From Sinorhizobium sp. 6-70 (lineage in GTDB: Bacteria; Pseudomonadota; Alphaproteobacteria; Rhizobiales; Rhizobiaceae): a stretch of 64,000 nt of DNA. This document shows, piece after piece, positions 50,809 to 59,547 of this stretch (positions are counted from its first letter, which is position 1; every line of letters begins with the position of its first letter). The DNA lies in NCBI RefSeq assembly GCF_030124375.1, contig NZ_JASKLS010000021.1:1-64000 (forward strand). The letters run 5' to 3'. The translations under genes were made by a program, and so were the position numbers. Below the pieces are notes generated by a model, which saw only the letters and a list, made by a program, of their open reading frames with translations, ran no database searches and was not told where the DNA came from.

Positions 50809-50993
50809 ATTGGGCGGAATGGCAGCTGCTTCCGGCCGCGTCCGAGATCGGTCGGCGCGGAGCCAGCTTCAAGTAACTTGCCTGAAGCGGCCTATACATT
50901 CTGAACGAGAAAGGAAGCTCCCTCCCGCGTTCCTGCGGGTGCGGGCGACGCTTCCGGAAAAGCGCCGCGAACCGGCGTAACAGGGAGGGTTCG

Positions 50994-51599
50994 ATGCTGA
51001 CGCTCATCCACGCGCCGCTGTCGCGCTCGTCGCGCATCATCTGGCTGCTCGAGGAAATCGGCGCCGAATACGAGATCCGCTATGTCAACATCCGCCGGTG
51101 GGATGGCTCGGGCGGGCCGGACGAGAACAATCCACATCCGCACAAGCAGGTGCCGGCACTTCTGCACAACGGCGCTGTGATCTGGGAGTCGGCCGCCGTC
51201 GTGCAATATCTGACAGACCTCCACCCGAACTGCAGTCTCGGCCGGCCGCCGGGTCATCCCGACCGCGGCGCCTATCTTTCCTGGCTCGCCTATTATGCCG
51301 GCGTCATCGAGCCGACGGCGCTTGCCCATATTTCCGGCGTGACCGTCAACAATCCGGCGCTCGCAAGACTCTACACCGAAATGTGCGCCCACGTGATCGG
51401 CGTCCTGAGCCGCCAGACCTACCTCCTCGGTGAGACCATGAGCGCGGCCGATCTCCTGCTGGCGAGCGCGCTTCAATGGATGCGCAAGATCTTGCCGGAA
51501 AGCGAGGTGATCGACCGTTACATTCGCGTCGTGACCGACCGGGCGGCCCTGCAGCGAGCGCGCGAGATCGACAGCAAGCCGAGTGGTTTCCATGACTGA
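50994..51599 (+). CDS. Glutathione S-transferase family protein
   Basis: The 201-residue protein has the GST thioredoxin-like N-terminal domain (LTLIHAPLSRSSRIIWLLEEIG; PHKQVPALLHNGAVIWESAAVVQYL containing the VPxL and ES glutathione-binding motifs) and an all-helical C-terminal domain. GGGAGG precedes the ATG. It lies between thyA and folA and overlaps folA by eight bases, so it is translationally coupled to it. Substrate is unknown. Confidence 0.9.
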   Translation: MLTLIHAPLSRSSRIIWLLEEIGAEYEIRYVNIRRWDGSGGPDENNPHPHKQVPALLHNGAVIWESAAVVQYLTDLHPNCSLGRPPGHPDRGAYLSWLAYYAGVIEPTALAHISGVTVNNPALARLYTEMCAHVIGVLSRQTYLLGETMSAADLLLASALQWMRKILPESEVIDRYIRVVTDRAALQRAREIDSKPSGFHD

Positions 51600-52140
51600 A
51601 GCAAAGACTGAAACGGGCTCTGAACCGAAGATCGTGATCGTCGTCGCGGTCGCGACCAACGGGGTGATCGGACGCGAGGGTGACCTGCCGTGGCGGCTCT
51701 CGACCGATCTCAAGCGCTTCAAGGCGCTGACGATCGGCAAGCCGCTCGTGATGGGGCGGAAGACCTGGGCCTCGCTCGGGCGCCCGCTGCCGGGGCGAGC
51801 GAACATCGTCATCAGCCGCAACCGCGATTTCGAGGCGCAAGGGGCCGAGGTCGTTCCCTCGCTGGAGGCGGCGCTGGAACTGGCGCGCAGACATGCGGCG
51901 GCGGTCGGCGCAGACGAAATCTGCGTCATCGGCGGCGGGGAGATCTATCGCCAGTCGATCGCCGTCGCGGACGTGCTGCACGTGACGGAGGTGAAGGCCG
52001 AGGTCGATGGCGACACGCGTTTTCCGGTGATCGATCCGGCGGTCTTCGAGCGGGTGTTCGAGGAGGAGTTGCCGCGCGGCGAGAAGGACAGCCATGCGAT
52101 GCATTTTGTGACCTGGCGGCGGCGGGAGACAGCGGGATGA
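51592..52140 (+). CDS. folA: Dihydrofolate reductase FolA
   Basis: FolA reduces dihydrofolate to tetrahydrofolate with NADPH, sustaining ThyA. The 182-residue protein starts at the ATG at 51592 and contains the family motifs VAVATNGVIGREGDLPWRL (active-site Trp and the proton donor region), GRKTWASLG, and CVIGGGEIYRQ. An N-terminal extension of about 12 residues precedes the usual start of the fold. It overlaps the GST gene. The stop codon runs into a repeat of the 44872 family. Confidence 0.95.
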   Translation: MTEAKTETGSEPKIVIVVAVATNGVIGREGDLPWRLSTDLKRFKALTIGKPLVMGRKTWASLGRPLPGRANIVISRNRDFEAQGAEVVPSLEAALELARRHAAAVGADEICVIGGGEIYRQSIAVADVLHVTEVKAEVDGDTRFPVIDPAVFERVFEEELPRGEKDSHAMHFVTWRRRETAG

Positions 52141-52225
52141 GGTGGTTTTCCGCTCACATACCGCGCCGGGTCGAGAGGCCGGAATGAGGAAAAGTGCGAA
52201 GCGGTTTCCCGCTCGCATGTGGCGC
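52135..52225 (+). repeat. Dispersed copy of the 59-bp repeat family
   Basis: GCGGGATGAGG, GGTTTTCCGCTCACATACCG, CGCCGGGTCGAG, then GGAATGAGGAAAAGTGCGAAG and CGGTTTCCCGCTCGCATG repeat the unit found in tandem at 44872, in two diverged copies of about 55 bases. It lies between folA and hflK; the first copy overlaps the folA stop. Confidence 0.7.
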
Positions 52226-52393
52226 TCACCTGTTCGTGTAGCGCGTCTCCCAACTATTTTAACCCATTTACGGTGAAGTCGGCCGTATCGCGTTGAAAGC
52301 AATGCATGTGATACCTATAACGGTTTCACATCGCGACCGCTTGCTCGTGCCTGCGGGTGGTCGGCGAGAGAGTTTTCTTGAAGAGAGGTTTTG

Positions 52394-53479
52394 ATGCCCT
52401 GGAGCAATCAGAATGGCGGCGGCGGCCCATGGGGCGGCGGCGGCAATCAAGGGCCATGGGGCCAGGGGCCCAACCGGCCGCGAGGCGGGAGAGGTGGCCC
52501 GCCAGATCTCGAGGAGATCATCCGGCGCGGTCAGGACCAATTGAAGAATGTGGTTCCCGGGGGCTTCAATGGCGGTGTCTTCGTCATCGTCGGCCTTTTG
52601 ATCGTCGGTTTCATCCTGCTCAACTCGATCTACACGGTCCAGCCGGACGAGCGCGGCGTCGAGATGCGCTTCGGCAGGCCGAAGGAAGAAATTTCGATGC
52701 CGGGCCTGCATTACCACTTCTGGCCGCTCGAAACGGTGGAGTTCGTCAAGGTCACGGAGCAGCAGCAGAATATCGGCGGACGCGCCACCGGCCAGTCCAA
52801 TGCCGGGCTGATGCTCTCTGGCGACCAGAACATCGTCAACGTGCAGTTCTCGGTGCTGTTCTCGGTAACCGACCCGAAGGCCTATCTCTTCAACGTCGAG
52901 AACCCGTCCGACACGCTGCAGCAGGTGGCCGAAAGCGCAATGCGCGAGGTCGTCGGCCGGCGTCCGGCGCAGGACATTTTCCGCGACAACCGCCAGGCAA
53001 TCGCCGCCGACGTGAAGAACACCATCCAGGCGACGATGGACAGTTACGGTGCCGGCGTTTCGGTGAATACGGTCGCAATCGAGGATGCCGCGCCTCCGCG
53101 TGAAGTCGCCGATGCGTTCGACGAGGTGCAGCGCGCCGAGCAGGACGAGGACCGCTTCGTCGAGGAAGCCAACCAGTACGCCAACCAGGTACTCGGCAAG
53201 GCGCGCGGCCAAGGCGCGCAGATCCGCGAAGAGGCGGCCGCCTACAAGGACCGCGTCGTCAAGGAAGCGCAGGGTGAGGCACAGCGCTTCATTTCGGTCC
53301 ATGACGCCTATTCCAAGGCTCCGGACGTCACGCGCAGGCGGCTCTATCTCGAAACCATGCAGGATGTTTTCCGCAAGTCGAAGAAGGTCATTCTCGACGA
53401 GAAGAACGGGCAGGGCGTGCTGCCCTATCTGCCGCTCAACGAAATCGGCAGACCCGCGCAGTCGGGAGGTACCCAATGA
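52394..53479 (+). CDS. hflK: HflK, subunit of the FtsH-modulating HflKC complex
   Basis: The 361-residue protein has a Gly/Asn/Pro-rich cytoplasmic N-terminus (MPWSNQNGGGGPWGGGGNQ), one membrane helix (VFVIVGLLIVGFILLNSIYTV), then an SPFH/band-7 domain (MPGLHYHFWPLETVEFVKV onward) and helical C-terminal part. HflK and HflC form a large periplasmic complex that regulates the membrane protease FtsH. hflC starts within the hflK stop (ATGA). Confidence 0.95.
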   Translation: MPWSNQNGGGGPWGGGGNQGPWGQGPNRPRGGRGGPPDLEEIIRRGQDQLKNVVPGGFNGGVFVIVGLLIVGFILLNSIYTVQPDERGVEMRFGRPKEEISMPGLHYHFWPLETVEFVKVTEQQQNIGGRATGQSNAGLMLSGDQNIVNVQFSVLFSVTDPKAYLFNVENPSDTLQQVAESAMREVVGRRPAQDIFRDNRQAIAADVKNTIQATMDSYGAGVSVNTVAIEDAAPPREVADAFDEVQRAEQDEDRFVEEANQYANQVLGKARGQGAQIREEAAAYKDRVVKEAQGEAQRFISVHDAYSKAPDVTRRRLYLETMQDVFRKSKKVILDEKNGQGVLPYLPLNEIGRPAQSGGTQ

Positions 53480-54408
53480 TAAACAATCGCAGTTCAATCA
53501 TCCTGATCATCCTCGCGGCAGTGCTCGTCGTGATCTATTCGTCGGTTTTCGTGGTCACCGAGCGCCAGCAGGCGATTGTCGTGCGCTTCGGCGAGATCCG
53601 AGCCGTCAAGACCGAGCCTGGCCTCTACTTCAAGCTTCCCTTCGCCTTCATGGATGCCGACCGCGTGCAATTTGTCGAGGACCAGGCGCTTCGCTTCGAT
53701 CTCGACAATATCCGCGTACAGGTCTCCGGCGGCAAGTTCTACGAGGTGGACGCTTTCGTGGTTTACAGGATCGCCGACGCCCGGCGTTTCCGCGAGACCG
53801 TTTCGGGCGACCGGGAGTCGGCCGAGGCGCGGCTCAGGACCCGTCTCGACGCATCGCTGCGCCGCGTCTACGGCCTGAGGGGGTTCGAGGCGGCACTTTC
53901 GGATGAACGCGCGTCGATGATGCGCGAAGTCCGGACAGACCTCCGGGCCGATGCCGAATCGCTCGGCCTCAACATCGAGGACGTGCGCATCCGCCGGACA
54001 GACCTGACGCAGGAGGTCTCGCAGCAAACCTTCGAGAGGATGAAGGCGGAGCGTCTGGCCGAGGCCGAGCTGATCCGCGCACGCGGTAACGAGGAAGGCC
54101 AGCGCCGCCGCGCGATCGCCGACCGTCAGGTCGTCGAGATCGTCGCGGAAGCCCAGCGTGATTCGGAAATCCTGCGAGGCGAGGGCGAAGCCGAGCGGGC
54201 CGGGATCTTTGCCGACGCCTTCACGCGCGATCCTGGCTTCTTCGACTTCTACCGCTCGATGGCGGCCTATTCCCAGTCCATCGGTAACCCGGATACAACC
54301 GTAGTGCTGTCGCCGCATTCGGAATTCTTCCGCTATTTCAACAGCGCGGACGGTGCGGCGTTGCCACAGCCGCCGACCGCGCCGGCGGCGCCTGCGACCG
54401 CAGATTGA
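53476..54408 (+). CDS. hflC: HflC, subunit of the FtsH-modulating HflKC complex
   Basis: The 310-residue SPFH protein has one N-terminal membrane helix (IILIILAAVLVVIYSSVFVV) and the HflC pattern VVTERQQAIVVRFGEIRAVKTEPGLYFKLP, SVRYTL-like VEDQALRFDLDN, and EFFRYFNS at the end. A Pro/Ala tail follows. It is translationally coupled to hflK and followed by a DUF2065 gene five bases downstream. Confidence 0.95.
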   Translation: MINNRSSIILIILAAVLVVIYSSVFVVTERQQAIVVRFGEIRAVKTEPGLYFKLPFAFMDADRVQFVEDQALRFDLDNIRVQVSGGKFYEVDAFVVYRIADARRFRETVSGDRESAEARLRTRLDASLRRVYGLRGFEAALSDERASMMREVRTDLRADAESLGLNIEDVRIRRTDLTQEVSQQTFERMKAERLAEAELIRARGNEEGQRRRAIADRQVVEIVAEAQRDSEILRGEGEAERAGIFADAFTRDPGFFDFYRSMAAYSQSIGNPDTTVVLSPHSEFFRYFNSADGAALPQPPTAPAAPATAD

Positions 54409-54412
54409 GCGG

Positions 54413-54601
54413 ATGATGTCCGATTTTCTGATTGGGTTTGGTTTCTTCCTGATCATCGAGGGGCTGGTGTACGCACTGGCCCCTTTGGTTTTGGTGGAAT
54501 TGGCGAAGCGTTTGCCGTATGTCCCGGAACATCAGCTCCGACTGGCCGGACTCGTTTCGGTGGCGGCCGGCGTCGGACTTGTATGGTTGGTTCGAGGATA
54601 G
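54413..54601 (+). CDS. DUF2065 small membrane protein
   Basis: The 62-residue protein has two hydrophobic helices (FLIGFGFFLIIEGLVYALAPLVL and RLAGLVSVAAGVGLVWLV), the compact DUF2065 pattern. It is found between hflC and degP in many alphaproteobacteria, which suggests a role with HflKC in membrane-protein quality control, although none is established. The ATG at 54413 is immediately followed by another. Confidence 0.85.
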   Translation: MMSDFLIGFGFFLIIEGLVYALAPLVLVELAKRLPYVPEHQLRLAGLVSVAAGVGLVWLVRG

Positions 54602-54607
54602 TGCGAA

Positions 54608-54994
54608 ATGCCACATAAACTGCTGATCCGGCTGGTCGATGCCGAATATGCCATTACCCGTCTGAACGTCGGGTCCGCGATACCGGAGTGGCTGCCGGGG
54701 CCGGGTTTCTGGACGGTGTCGAGCTCTCGCGAGGAAATGACGCTGGTCTGTCGCGCCGCCCGCGTACCGTCGAGTGTGCAGAGCTCGCTTGGATGGCGCT
54801 GCTTCCGCATCGAGCAGCATTTCAGCTTCGACGTGCCGGGCGTCCTGTCCTCGGTGCTGCGACCGCTTTCCGCAGCCGGCGTCGGCGTATTTGCCAATTC
54901 GACCTTCAGCACCGATTATGTCTTCGTGGCCGGCTCCGACCTTGAGAAGGCGCTGCAGGCGTTGAAGGATCACGGGCACGAGATCACCGGCTGA
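54608..54994 (+). CDS. ACT domain-containing protein
   Basis: The 128-residue protein has an N-terminal strand-rich part (KLLIRLVDAEYAITRLNVG, IPEWLPGPGFWTVSSSREEMTLVC) and a C-terminal ACT_7-like domain with VPGVLSSVLRPLSAAGVGVFANSTFSTDYVFV. ACT domains bind amino acids as regulatory ligands; the CASTOR-like group is mostly uncharacterised in bacteria. It lies between DUF2065 and degP, six bases after the former. Confidence 0.87.
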   Translation: MPHKLLIRLVDAEYAITRLNVGSAIPEWLPGPGFWTVSSSREEMTLVCRAARVPSSVQSSLGWRCFRIEQHFSFDVPGVLSSVLRPLSAAGVGVFANSTFSTDYVFVAGSDLEKALQALKDHGHEITG

Positions 54995-55240
54995 GCGCAC
55001 GAAGGTGGCGCTGACCCGAGATGCCGGCCTCTGTCTTCGTGGAGCGGATCAGGAAATCGTGTTTGGACGCTCCGGAATTCCGCCGTATCTTCAAGGGAAG
55101 ATCTGTGTGCGGACCCGTGCGAGCGGCGTATCGTGCAGTTGAAGGGAATCGATCACGCGGCGGTCCCGGATTGCGACAATCCATGAATTGCCACATTCCA
55201 TGCCGGTGTGATCCAAGAGGAATAATAGGAGCCTAGCGAC

Positions 55241-56743
55241 TTGTCGACACGACCAGAATTCTTCCGCGGCCTGGTGCTTGCGGCCGCGACGGCACTGCTT
55301 CTAAACAACACGGCGCTCGCCGAGACGGCAACGTCACGACCGGCGGCCGGGCCGCCATCCGTCGCCGACCTTGCCGAGGGACTGCTCGACGCCGTGGTCA
55401 ACATTTCCATTTCCCAGAACGTCAAGAGCGATGATGACGACGCACCCATGCCGCAGGTGCCGGAGGGGTCGCCGCATCAGGAATTCTTCGACGAGTTCTT
55501 CAAGGGGCAGGGCGGGGAGAGTAACCGGCCGCGCACGGTCAATTCACTCGGTTCCGGTTTCATTATCGACCCGGCCGGCTTCATCGTCACCAACAACCAT
55601 GTCATCCAGGACGCAGACGACATCGAGATCAACTTCTCGGATGGCTCCAAGCTGAAGGCGAAGCTGGTCGGCACGGATACCAAGACCGACCTGGCGCTGC
55701 TGAAGGTCGAGCCGAAGAAGCCGCTCAAGGCCGTTTCCTTCGGTGACTCGCGCAAGATCCGGATCGGCGACTGGGTGATGGTGGTTGGCAATCCGTTCGG
55801 TCTCGGCGTGTCGGTTTCGGTCGGCGTCGTTTCGGCGCGCGGGCGCAACATCAATGCCGGCCCCTATGACAGCTTCATCCAGACCGACGCGGCGATCAAC
55901 CGCGGCAATTCGGGCGGTCCGCTGTTCAACATGCAGGGCGAGGTGATCGGCATCAATACCGCGATCCTTTCTCAGACCGGCATGTCGGTGGGCATCGGCT
56001 TCGCCGTGCCGACTGAACTGGCGATGAACGTCGTCAATCAGCTCAAGGAATTCGGCGAGACCCGACGCGGCTGGCTCGGCGTCCGCATTCAGCCGGTCAC
56101 CGACGACATCGCCGAAAGCCTGAAGATGGAGAGGCCCCATGGTGCGCTGGTCTCCGGCATCATCGAAGGCGGGCCGATCGCCAAGGGCGAGATCAAGGCA
56201 GGCGATATCATCACCCGGTTCGATGGGACGGATGTCGCGGAGATCCGCGACCTGATGCGCGCGGTCGGCGAGAGCCCGGTCGGCAAGAAGGTCGATGTGG
56301 TCATCATTCGCGACGGCAAGGAGCAGACGGTTCACGTCACGCTCGGCCGGCTGGAGGATGGCGAGCATCTTGCAGACGTGCAGCCCAACCAGAACGGCGA
56401 GGGCGCAAAGCCTAACGAGCCGCCCGCCGCCCAACTGCCGGCGAGCGACGTTGTACTCGGCATGAAGCTCGCTGTGCTCGACGCCGATCACCGCAAGAGC
56501 TTCGGTATTGCCGAGAATGTCGACGGCGTGGTGGTGACCGAGGTGCAGCCGAATTCCGTCGCGGCCGAACGCCGGGTGGCGGTCGGCGACGTCATCGTCG
56601 AGGTCGGGCAGGAGGCAATGGACACGCCGGAGGATGTTTCGGCGCGGGTCGAGAAACTGAAGAGCGATGGGCGGCGCAACGCGCTTCTGATGATCGCCAA
56701 CAAGACCGGCGAATTGCGCTTCGTCACCGTGCGGGTGGAATAG
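55241..56743 (+). CDS. degP: Periplasmic serine protease DegP (Do family)
   Basis: The 500-residue protease/chaperone degrades misfolded envelope proteins. It appears to start at a TTG (55241), with AGGAG about 11 bases upstream; no ATG fits the signal peptide (about residues 1-27, LVLAAATALLLNNTALA). The catalytic triad is H120 (TNNHVIQ), D150 (TDLALLKV) and S224 (RGNSGGPLF). Two PDZ domains follow (about 260-355 and 400-490). Placement after hflKC fits a shared quality-control role. Confidence 0.95.
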   Translation: MSTRPEFFRGLVLAAATALLLNNTALAETATSRPAAGPPSVADLAEGLLDAVVNISISQNVKSDDDDAPMPQVPEGSPHQEFFDEFFKGQGGESNRPRTVNSLGSGFIIDPAGFIVTNNHVIQDADDIEINFSDGSKLKAKLVGTDTKTDLALLKVEPKKPLKAVSFGDSRKIRIGDWVMVVGNPFGLGVSVSVGVVSARGRNINAGPYDSFIQTDAAINRGNSGGPLFNMQGEVIGINTAILSQTGMSVGIGFAVPTELAMNVVNQLKEFGETRRGWLGVRIQPVTDDIAESLKMERPHGALVSGIIEGGPIAKGEIKAGDIITRFDGTDVAEIRDLMRAVGESPVGKKVDVVIIRDGKEQTVHVTLGRLEDGEHLADVQPNQNGEGAKPNEPPAAQLPASDVVLGMKLAVLDADHRKSFGIAENVDGVVVTEVQPNSVAAERRVAVGDVIVEVGQEAMDTPEDVSARVEKLKSDGRRNALLMIANKTGELRFVTVRVE

Positions 56744-57066
56744 CGCAAGCAAGGCCGGCGTTTCAGGCTGAAGCGCAGACAGACCGATGTGAGCGGCCGG
56801 CGATGCGACGCCTTGTCGGCATTCTTGGGTCACATCAGCCGATGCTTGCCCTTGCATGACCGCGGTGCTGGCTGGAAGGTCAGCAGACGGATGGCGGCGA
56901 GGATTATTTCGAAGACCTCGTGCATGGCCTTGTCCTCCTTCCGATGAAGCGGGCTGCGAGCCGGTATCCGCCCTCGCATGTGTCCTTTGCTGAGTTTGAT
57001 TTCAGCGCACTTGCCGCCCCTCCTCAAACGAGTTTACAGTCGGTCTCGGATGACTTGAGGTTATGT
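56744..57066 (-). CDS. Possible 31-residue conserved-looking peptide within the degP-lysR spacer
   Basis: The 323-base gap between degP and the LysR-type gene contains a short minus-strand frame at 56830-56925: MHEVFEIILAAIRLLTFQP, then a basic tail ending KGKHRLM. GGAAGGACAAGGCC just upstream of the ATG (56925) is an excellent ribosome-binding site. The peptide looks like a short amphipathic helix. Nothing else is seen in the gap. The coordinates given cover the whole gap; the peptide is too short for similarity-based confidence. Confidence 0.35.
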
Positions 57067-57981
57067 ATGAAACGCGGCCGGCTGCCCCTGACGGCGTTGC
57101 GGAGCTTCGAGGCGGCTGGACGGCTCGGAAGCTTTACCGAGGCTGCCGTGGAGCTTTTCGTCTCGCAGGCGGCGATCAGCCGTCAGATCCGCGATCTCGA
57201 AGGCCTGATCGGCAAGCCACTGTTCGAGCGGCATCATCGCAGCGTGAGCCTGACGGCGGATGGCGAGGCGCTGCTCACGGTATTGACGCATTCCTTCGAC
57301 CGGATAGGCGAAAGCCTCGATGCGCTTTCCGGTGCGAAACGGGCCGGAACGCTGACGGTGAGCGCCGAGCCTTCCTTCGCCGGCTGCTGGCTCGTCCCGC
57401 ATCTCGCGCAGTTTCAGGCGGAAAACCCCGAAGTCGACCTCGTCATAGACGCCGATCCCCGGCTCGTTGAACTTCGCGGCCACGATGTCGACATTGCCAT
57501 TCGGCACAGCGCCAAGGTCACCTCATGGCCTCGTGTCGAGGCCAGGCATCTTGGTGATGTCGAGATGATCGCGGTGATGGCGCCGTCACTCGCGCCTCGG
57601 CCGCTGCGCGAACCGCTGGATCTCTTGCGGTACGGCCTTCTGCACGAGGACACCAGGGGGCTCTGGGAGCAATGGTTCGCTGCTGCCGGGGCGGGACAAG
57701 TGCGGGTCGAGCGCGGCGCGATTTTCGCCGACGGGGCACTTGTGCTTCAAGCGGCGCTCCGCGGTCACGGTGTCGCGCTCATGGATCGCGATCATGTGCG
57801 CGACGATCTCAACGCCGGGCGTCTCGTCCAGGCTTTTGACCTTTCCATTCGCTATGGTGCCTTCTGGCTGGTTGCGCGGCGGTTCGATGCGCTCTCCGAA
57901 CCCGCCAGACGTTTCGTCGCGTGGATCGAGCGCTGTTATCCCGGTCGGCTTCGGAAAGGCGATGCGGGGAACGGCGTTTGA
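57067..57981 (+). CDS. LysR-family (GcvA-like) transcriptional regulator
   Basis: From the ATG at 57067 the protein is 304 residues. The N-terminal HTH (PLTALRSFEAAGRLGSFTEAAVELFVSQAAISRQIRDLEGLIGKPLFERHHRSVSLT as overall pattern) is typical of the GcvA/AmpR group, and the effector domain (from about 95) has IDADPRLVELRGHDVDIAIRH and YGLLHEDTRGLW. The frame is open further up, but MKRGRLP is the natural family start. No divergent target gene is obvious, so its regulon is unknown. Confidence 0.9.
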   Translation: MKRGRLPLTALRSFEAAGRLGSFTEAAVELFVSQAAISRQIRDLEGLIGKPLFERHHRSVSLTADGEALLTVLTHSFDRIGESLDALSGAKRAGTLTVSAEPSFAGCWLVPHLAQFQAENPEVDLVIDADPRLVELRGHDVDIAIRHSAKVTSWPRVEARHLGDVEMIAVMAPSLAPRPLREPLDLLRYGLLHEDTRGLWEQWFAAAGAGQVRVERGAIFADGALVLQAALRGHGVALMDRDHVRDDLNAGRLVQAFDLSIRYGAFWLVARRFDALSEPARRFVAWIERCYPGRLRKGDAGNGV

Positions 57982-57989
57982 CCGGGCGC

Positions 57990-58092
57990 CTAGATCATTT
58001 CATTGTTTCATGGAAACACTGAAATGATCTAACTCGTTGAAACTACGCAATTCCGGACGGAAACCGCTACACACTTTTCCTGGAATTGCTCT
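57990..58092. repeat. Composite palindromic element
   Basis: TAGATCATTTCA (57991-58002) pairs perfectly with TGAAATGATCTA (58020-58031), with TGTTTC/GAAACA nested inside. The element continues with GCAATTCCGGACGGAAACCGC and ACTTTTCCTGGAATTGCTCTA. The latter is the reverse complement of the GGAAAAGTGCGAAGCGGTTTTCC motif in the 59-bp repeat, with changes, and GCAATTCC/GGAATTGC form their own stem. It separates the convergent LysR and acetyltransferase genes and could terminate both. Confidence 0.7.
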
Positions 58093-58663
58093 AACCCTGC
58101 GCCGGAACGCCGCGCGCCCAATCATCCGCCGTGATCGCGTAAAGCACGTGGTGCTTCAGATGCGCATGCGTGTCGGGCACGCGCGGGTGGTCGAAGTCGC
58201 GGTTCGGGTCCGGCCGCATGCCGAGCCGTTTCATCACCGCGGTGGAGCGGGCGTTCGCGGGCACGGCGAAGGAAACGATTTCGCCGAGGCGTCGTTCGGT
58301 GAAGCCGTAGTCGAGGAGTGCTGCTGCCGCCTCGGTCACATAGCCCTTGCCCCAGAAGGGCGGGGCGAGCCGCCATCCGATCTCGATCGTCCCGTTCGGC
58401 AGATGCGGCTCCAGATCGGTAAGCGCCAGGCCGCAGAAACCGATCGGGATGTCGCTGTCGCGCAATGCAAGGGCAAAGAAGCCGAAGCCGGTTTCGCTGA
58501 TGCCACGGCCGATGCGATCGAACAGCGCATCGGATTCCGCGCGGTTGCGGCGGAAGGCGAAGAATTCCATGACCTTCGGATGGCTGTTGATCTCGGCAAA
58601 GAGGTCGCGATCGGTCTCGTTCCAGCCACGAATGCGCAGCCTGTCGGTTTCTCGAATGATCAC
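58091..58663 (-). CDS. GNAT acetyltransferase (RimJ/RimL-like)
   Basis: The 190-residue protein has ETDRLRIRGWNETDRDLFAEIN, NGTIEIGWRLAPPFWGKGYVTEAAAALLDYGF (acetyl-CoA loop) and FAVPANARSTAVMKRLGM, the RimJ/RimL pattern of N-terminal or aminoglycoside-like acetyltransferases. Its start overlaps the stop codon of serB (TCAT at 58660-58663), so the two are translationally coupled. The substrate is unknown. Confidence 0.9.
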   Translation of the reverse strand: MIIRETDRLRIRGWNETDRDLFAEINSHPKVMEFFAFRRNRAESDALFDRIGRGISETGFGFFALALRDSDIPIGFCGLALTDLEPHLPNGTIEIGWRLAPPFWGKGYVTEAAAALLDYGFTERRLGEIVSFAVPANARSTAVMKRLGMRPDPNRDFDHPRVPDTHAHLKHHVLYAITADDWARGVPAQG

Positions 58664-59547
58664 ACCACGAAGTCCGTCTTGCGATAGCCCTGGAGGTAGA
58701 GAAGGGCCGTCAGGTCGCCGTGGTCGATGCGGATCTTCGCCTGTTCGGCGACCACGGGTTTCGCATGCAGCGCGACCCCGGTGCCGGCAAGCTGCAGCAT
58801 GCCGAGGTCGTTGGCGCCGTCACCGACGGCAATCACCTCGGCGGTCGAAATTCCGAGCCTGCCGGAGATGTCGATGAGCGCGTCGACCTTGGCCTGCTTG
58901 CCGAGGATCGGATGGGCGACCTCGCCGGTGAGCGTGCCATCCTTCTCGATCAGCACGTTGGCGCGGTTCTCATCAAAGCCGAGTTTTGCCGCGATCGGCC
59001 CGGTGAAGACGGTGAAGCCACCGGAGACCAGGGCGGTATAGTAGCCCTTGGCCTTCATGGTCGCGATCAGCTCTTTGCCGCCGGGCGTCAGCGTGATGCG
59101 CTTGGCGATCACCTCGTCGATGACGCTGCCGGGAAGGCCCTTCAAGAGTGCCACGCGCTCGATCAGCGCCGGCTCGAAGGCGATCTCGCCGTTCATGGCG
59201 CGGGCGGTGATCCCCGCAACTTTTTCCTTGAGACCCACTTCGGCGGCAAGCTCGTCGATGCATTCCTGGCCGATCATGGTCGAATCCATGTCGGCGATCA
59301 GGAACTTCTTGCGGCGGCTTTCGGCATCCTGCACCGCGACATCGATCGCTAGGCCGTTCACCTCGGCGCGCAACCGCGCTTCGGAGGCGTCCGGATCGGT
59401 GCCGTCCGTAAGCGCGATGTCGCAGGCGACGCCGTCCGCCAGCCAGTAGACCCCGGATGCGTTTACGGCGCTCGCCGCCGCTTCCGCCAGCGCAGGCGTC
59501 AGAACAGGATTTGACGGATTGGCGATAAGCGTGGCAACGAGAGCCAT
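58660..59547 (-). CDS. serB: Phosphoserine phosphatase SerB
   Basis: SerB catalyses the last step of serine biosynthesis. From the ATG at 59547 the protein is 295 residues. It has an N-terminal ACT-like part (about 1-75) and a HAD domain with nucleophile D86 in LIADMDSTMIGQECIDELA, SGGFTVFTGPIA and GDGANDLGML. Its ATG shares bases with that of the divergent miaA gene (59546-59548), leaving no intergenic space. The frame remains open to 59673 but those bases lie inside miaA. Confidence 0.95.
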   Translation of the reverse strand: MALVATLIANPSNPVLTPALAEAAASAVNASGVYWLADGVACDIALTDGTDPDASEARLRAEVNGLAIDVAVQDAESRRKKFLIADMDSTMIGQECIDELAAEVGLKEKVAGITARAMNGEIAFEPALIERVALLKGLPGSVIDEVIAKRITLTPGGKELIATMKAKGYYTALVSGGFTVFTGPIAAKLGFDENRANVLIEKDGTLTGEVAHPILGKQAKVDALIDISGRLGISTAEVIAVGDGANDLGMLQLAGTGVALHAKPVVAEQAKIRIDHGDLTALLYLQGYRKTDFVV

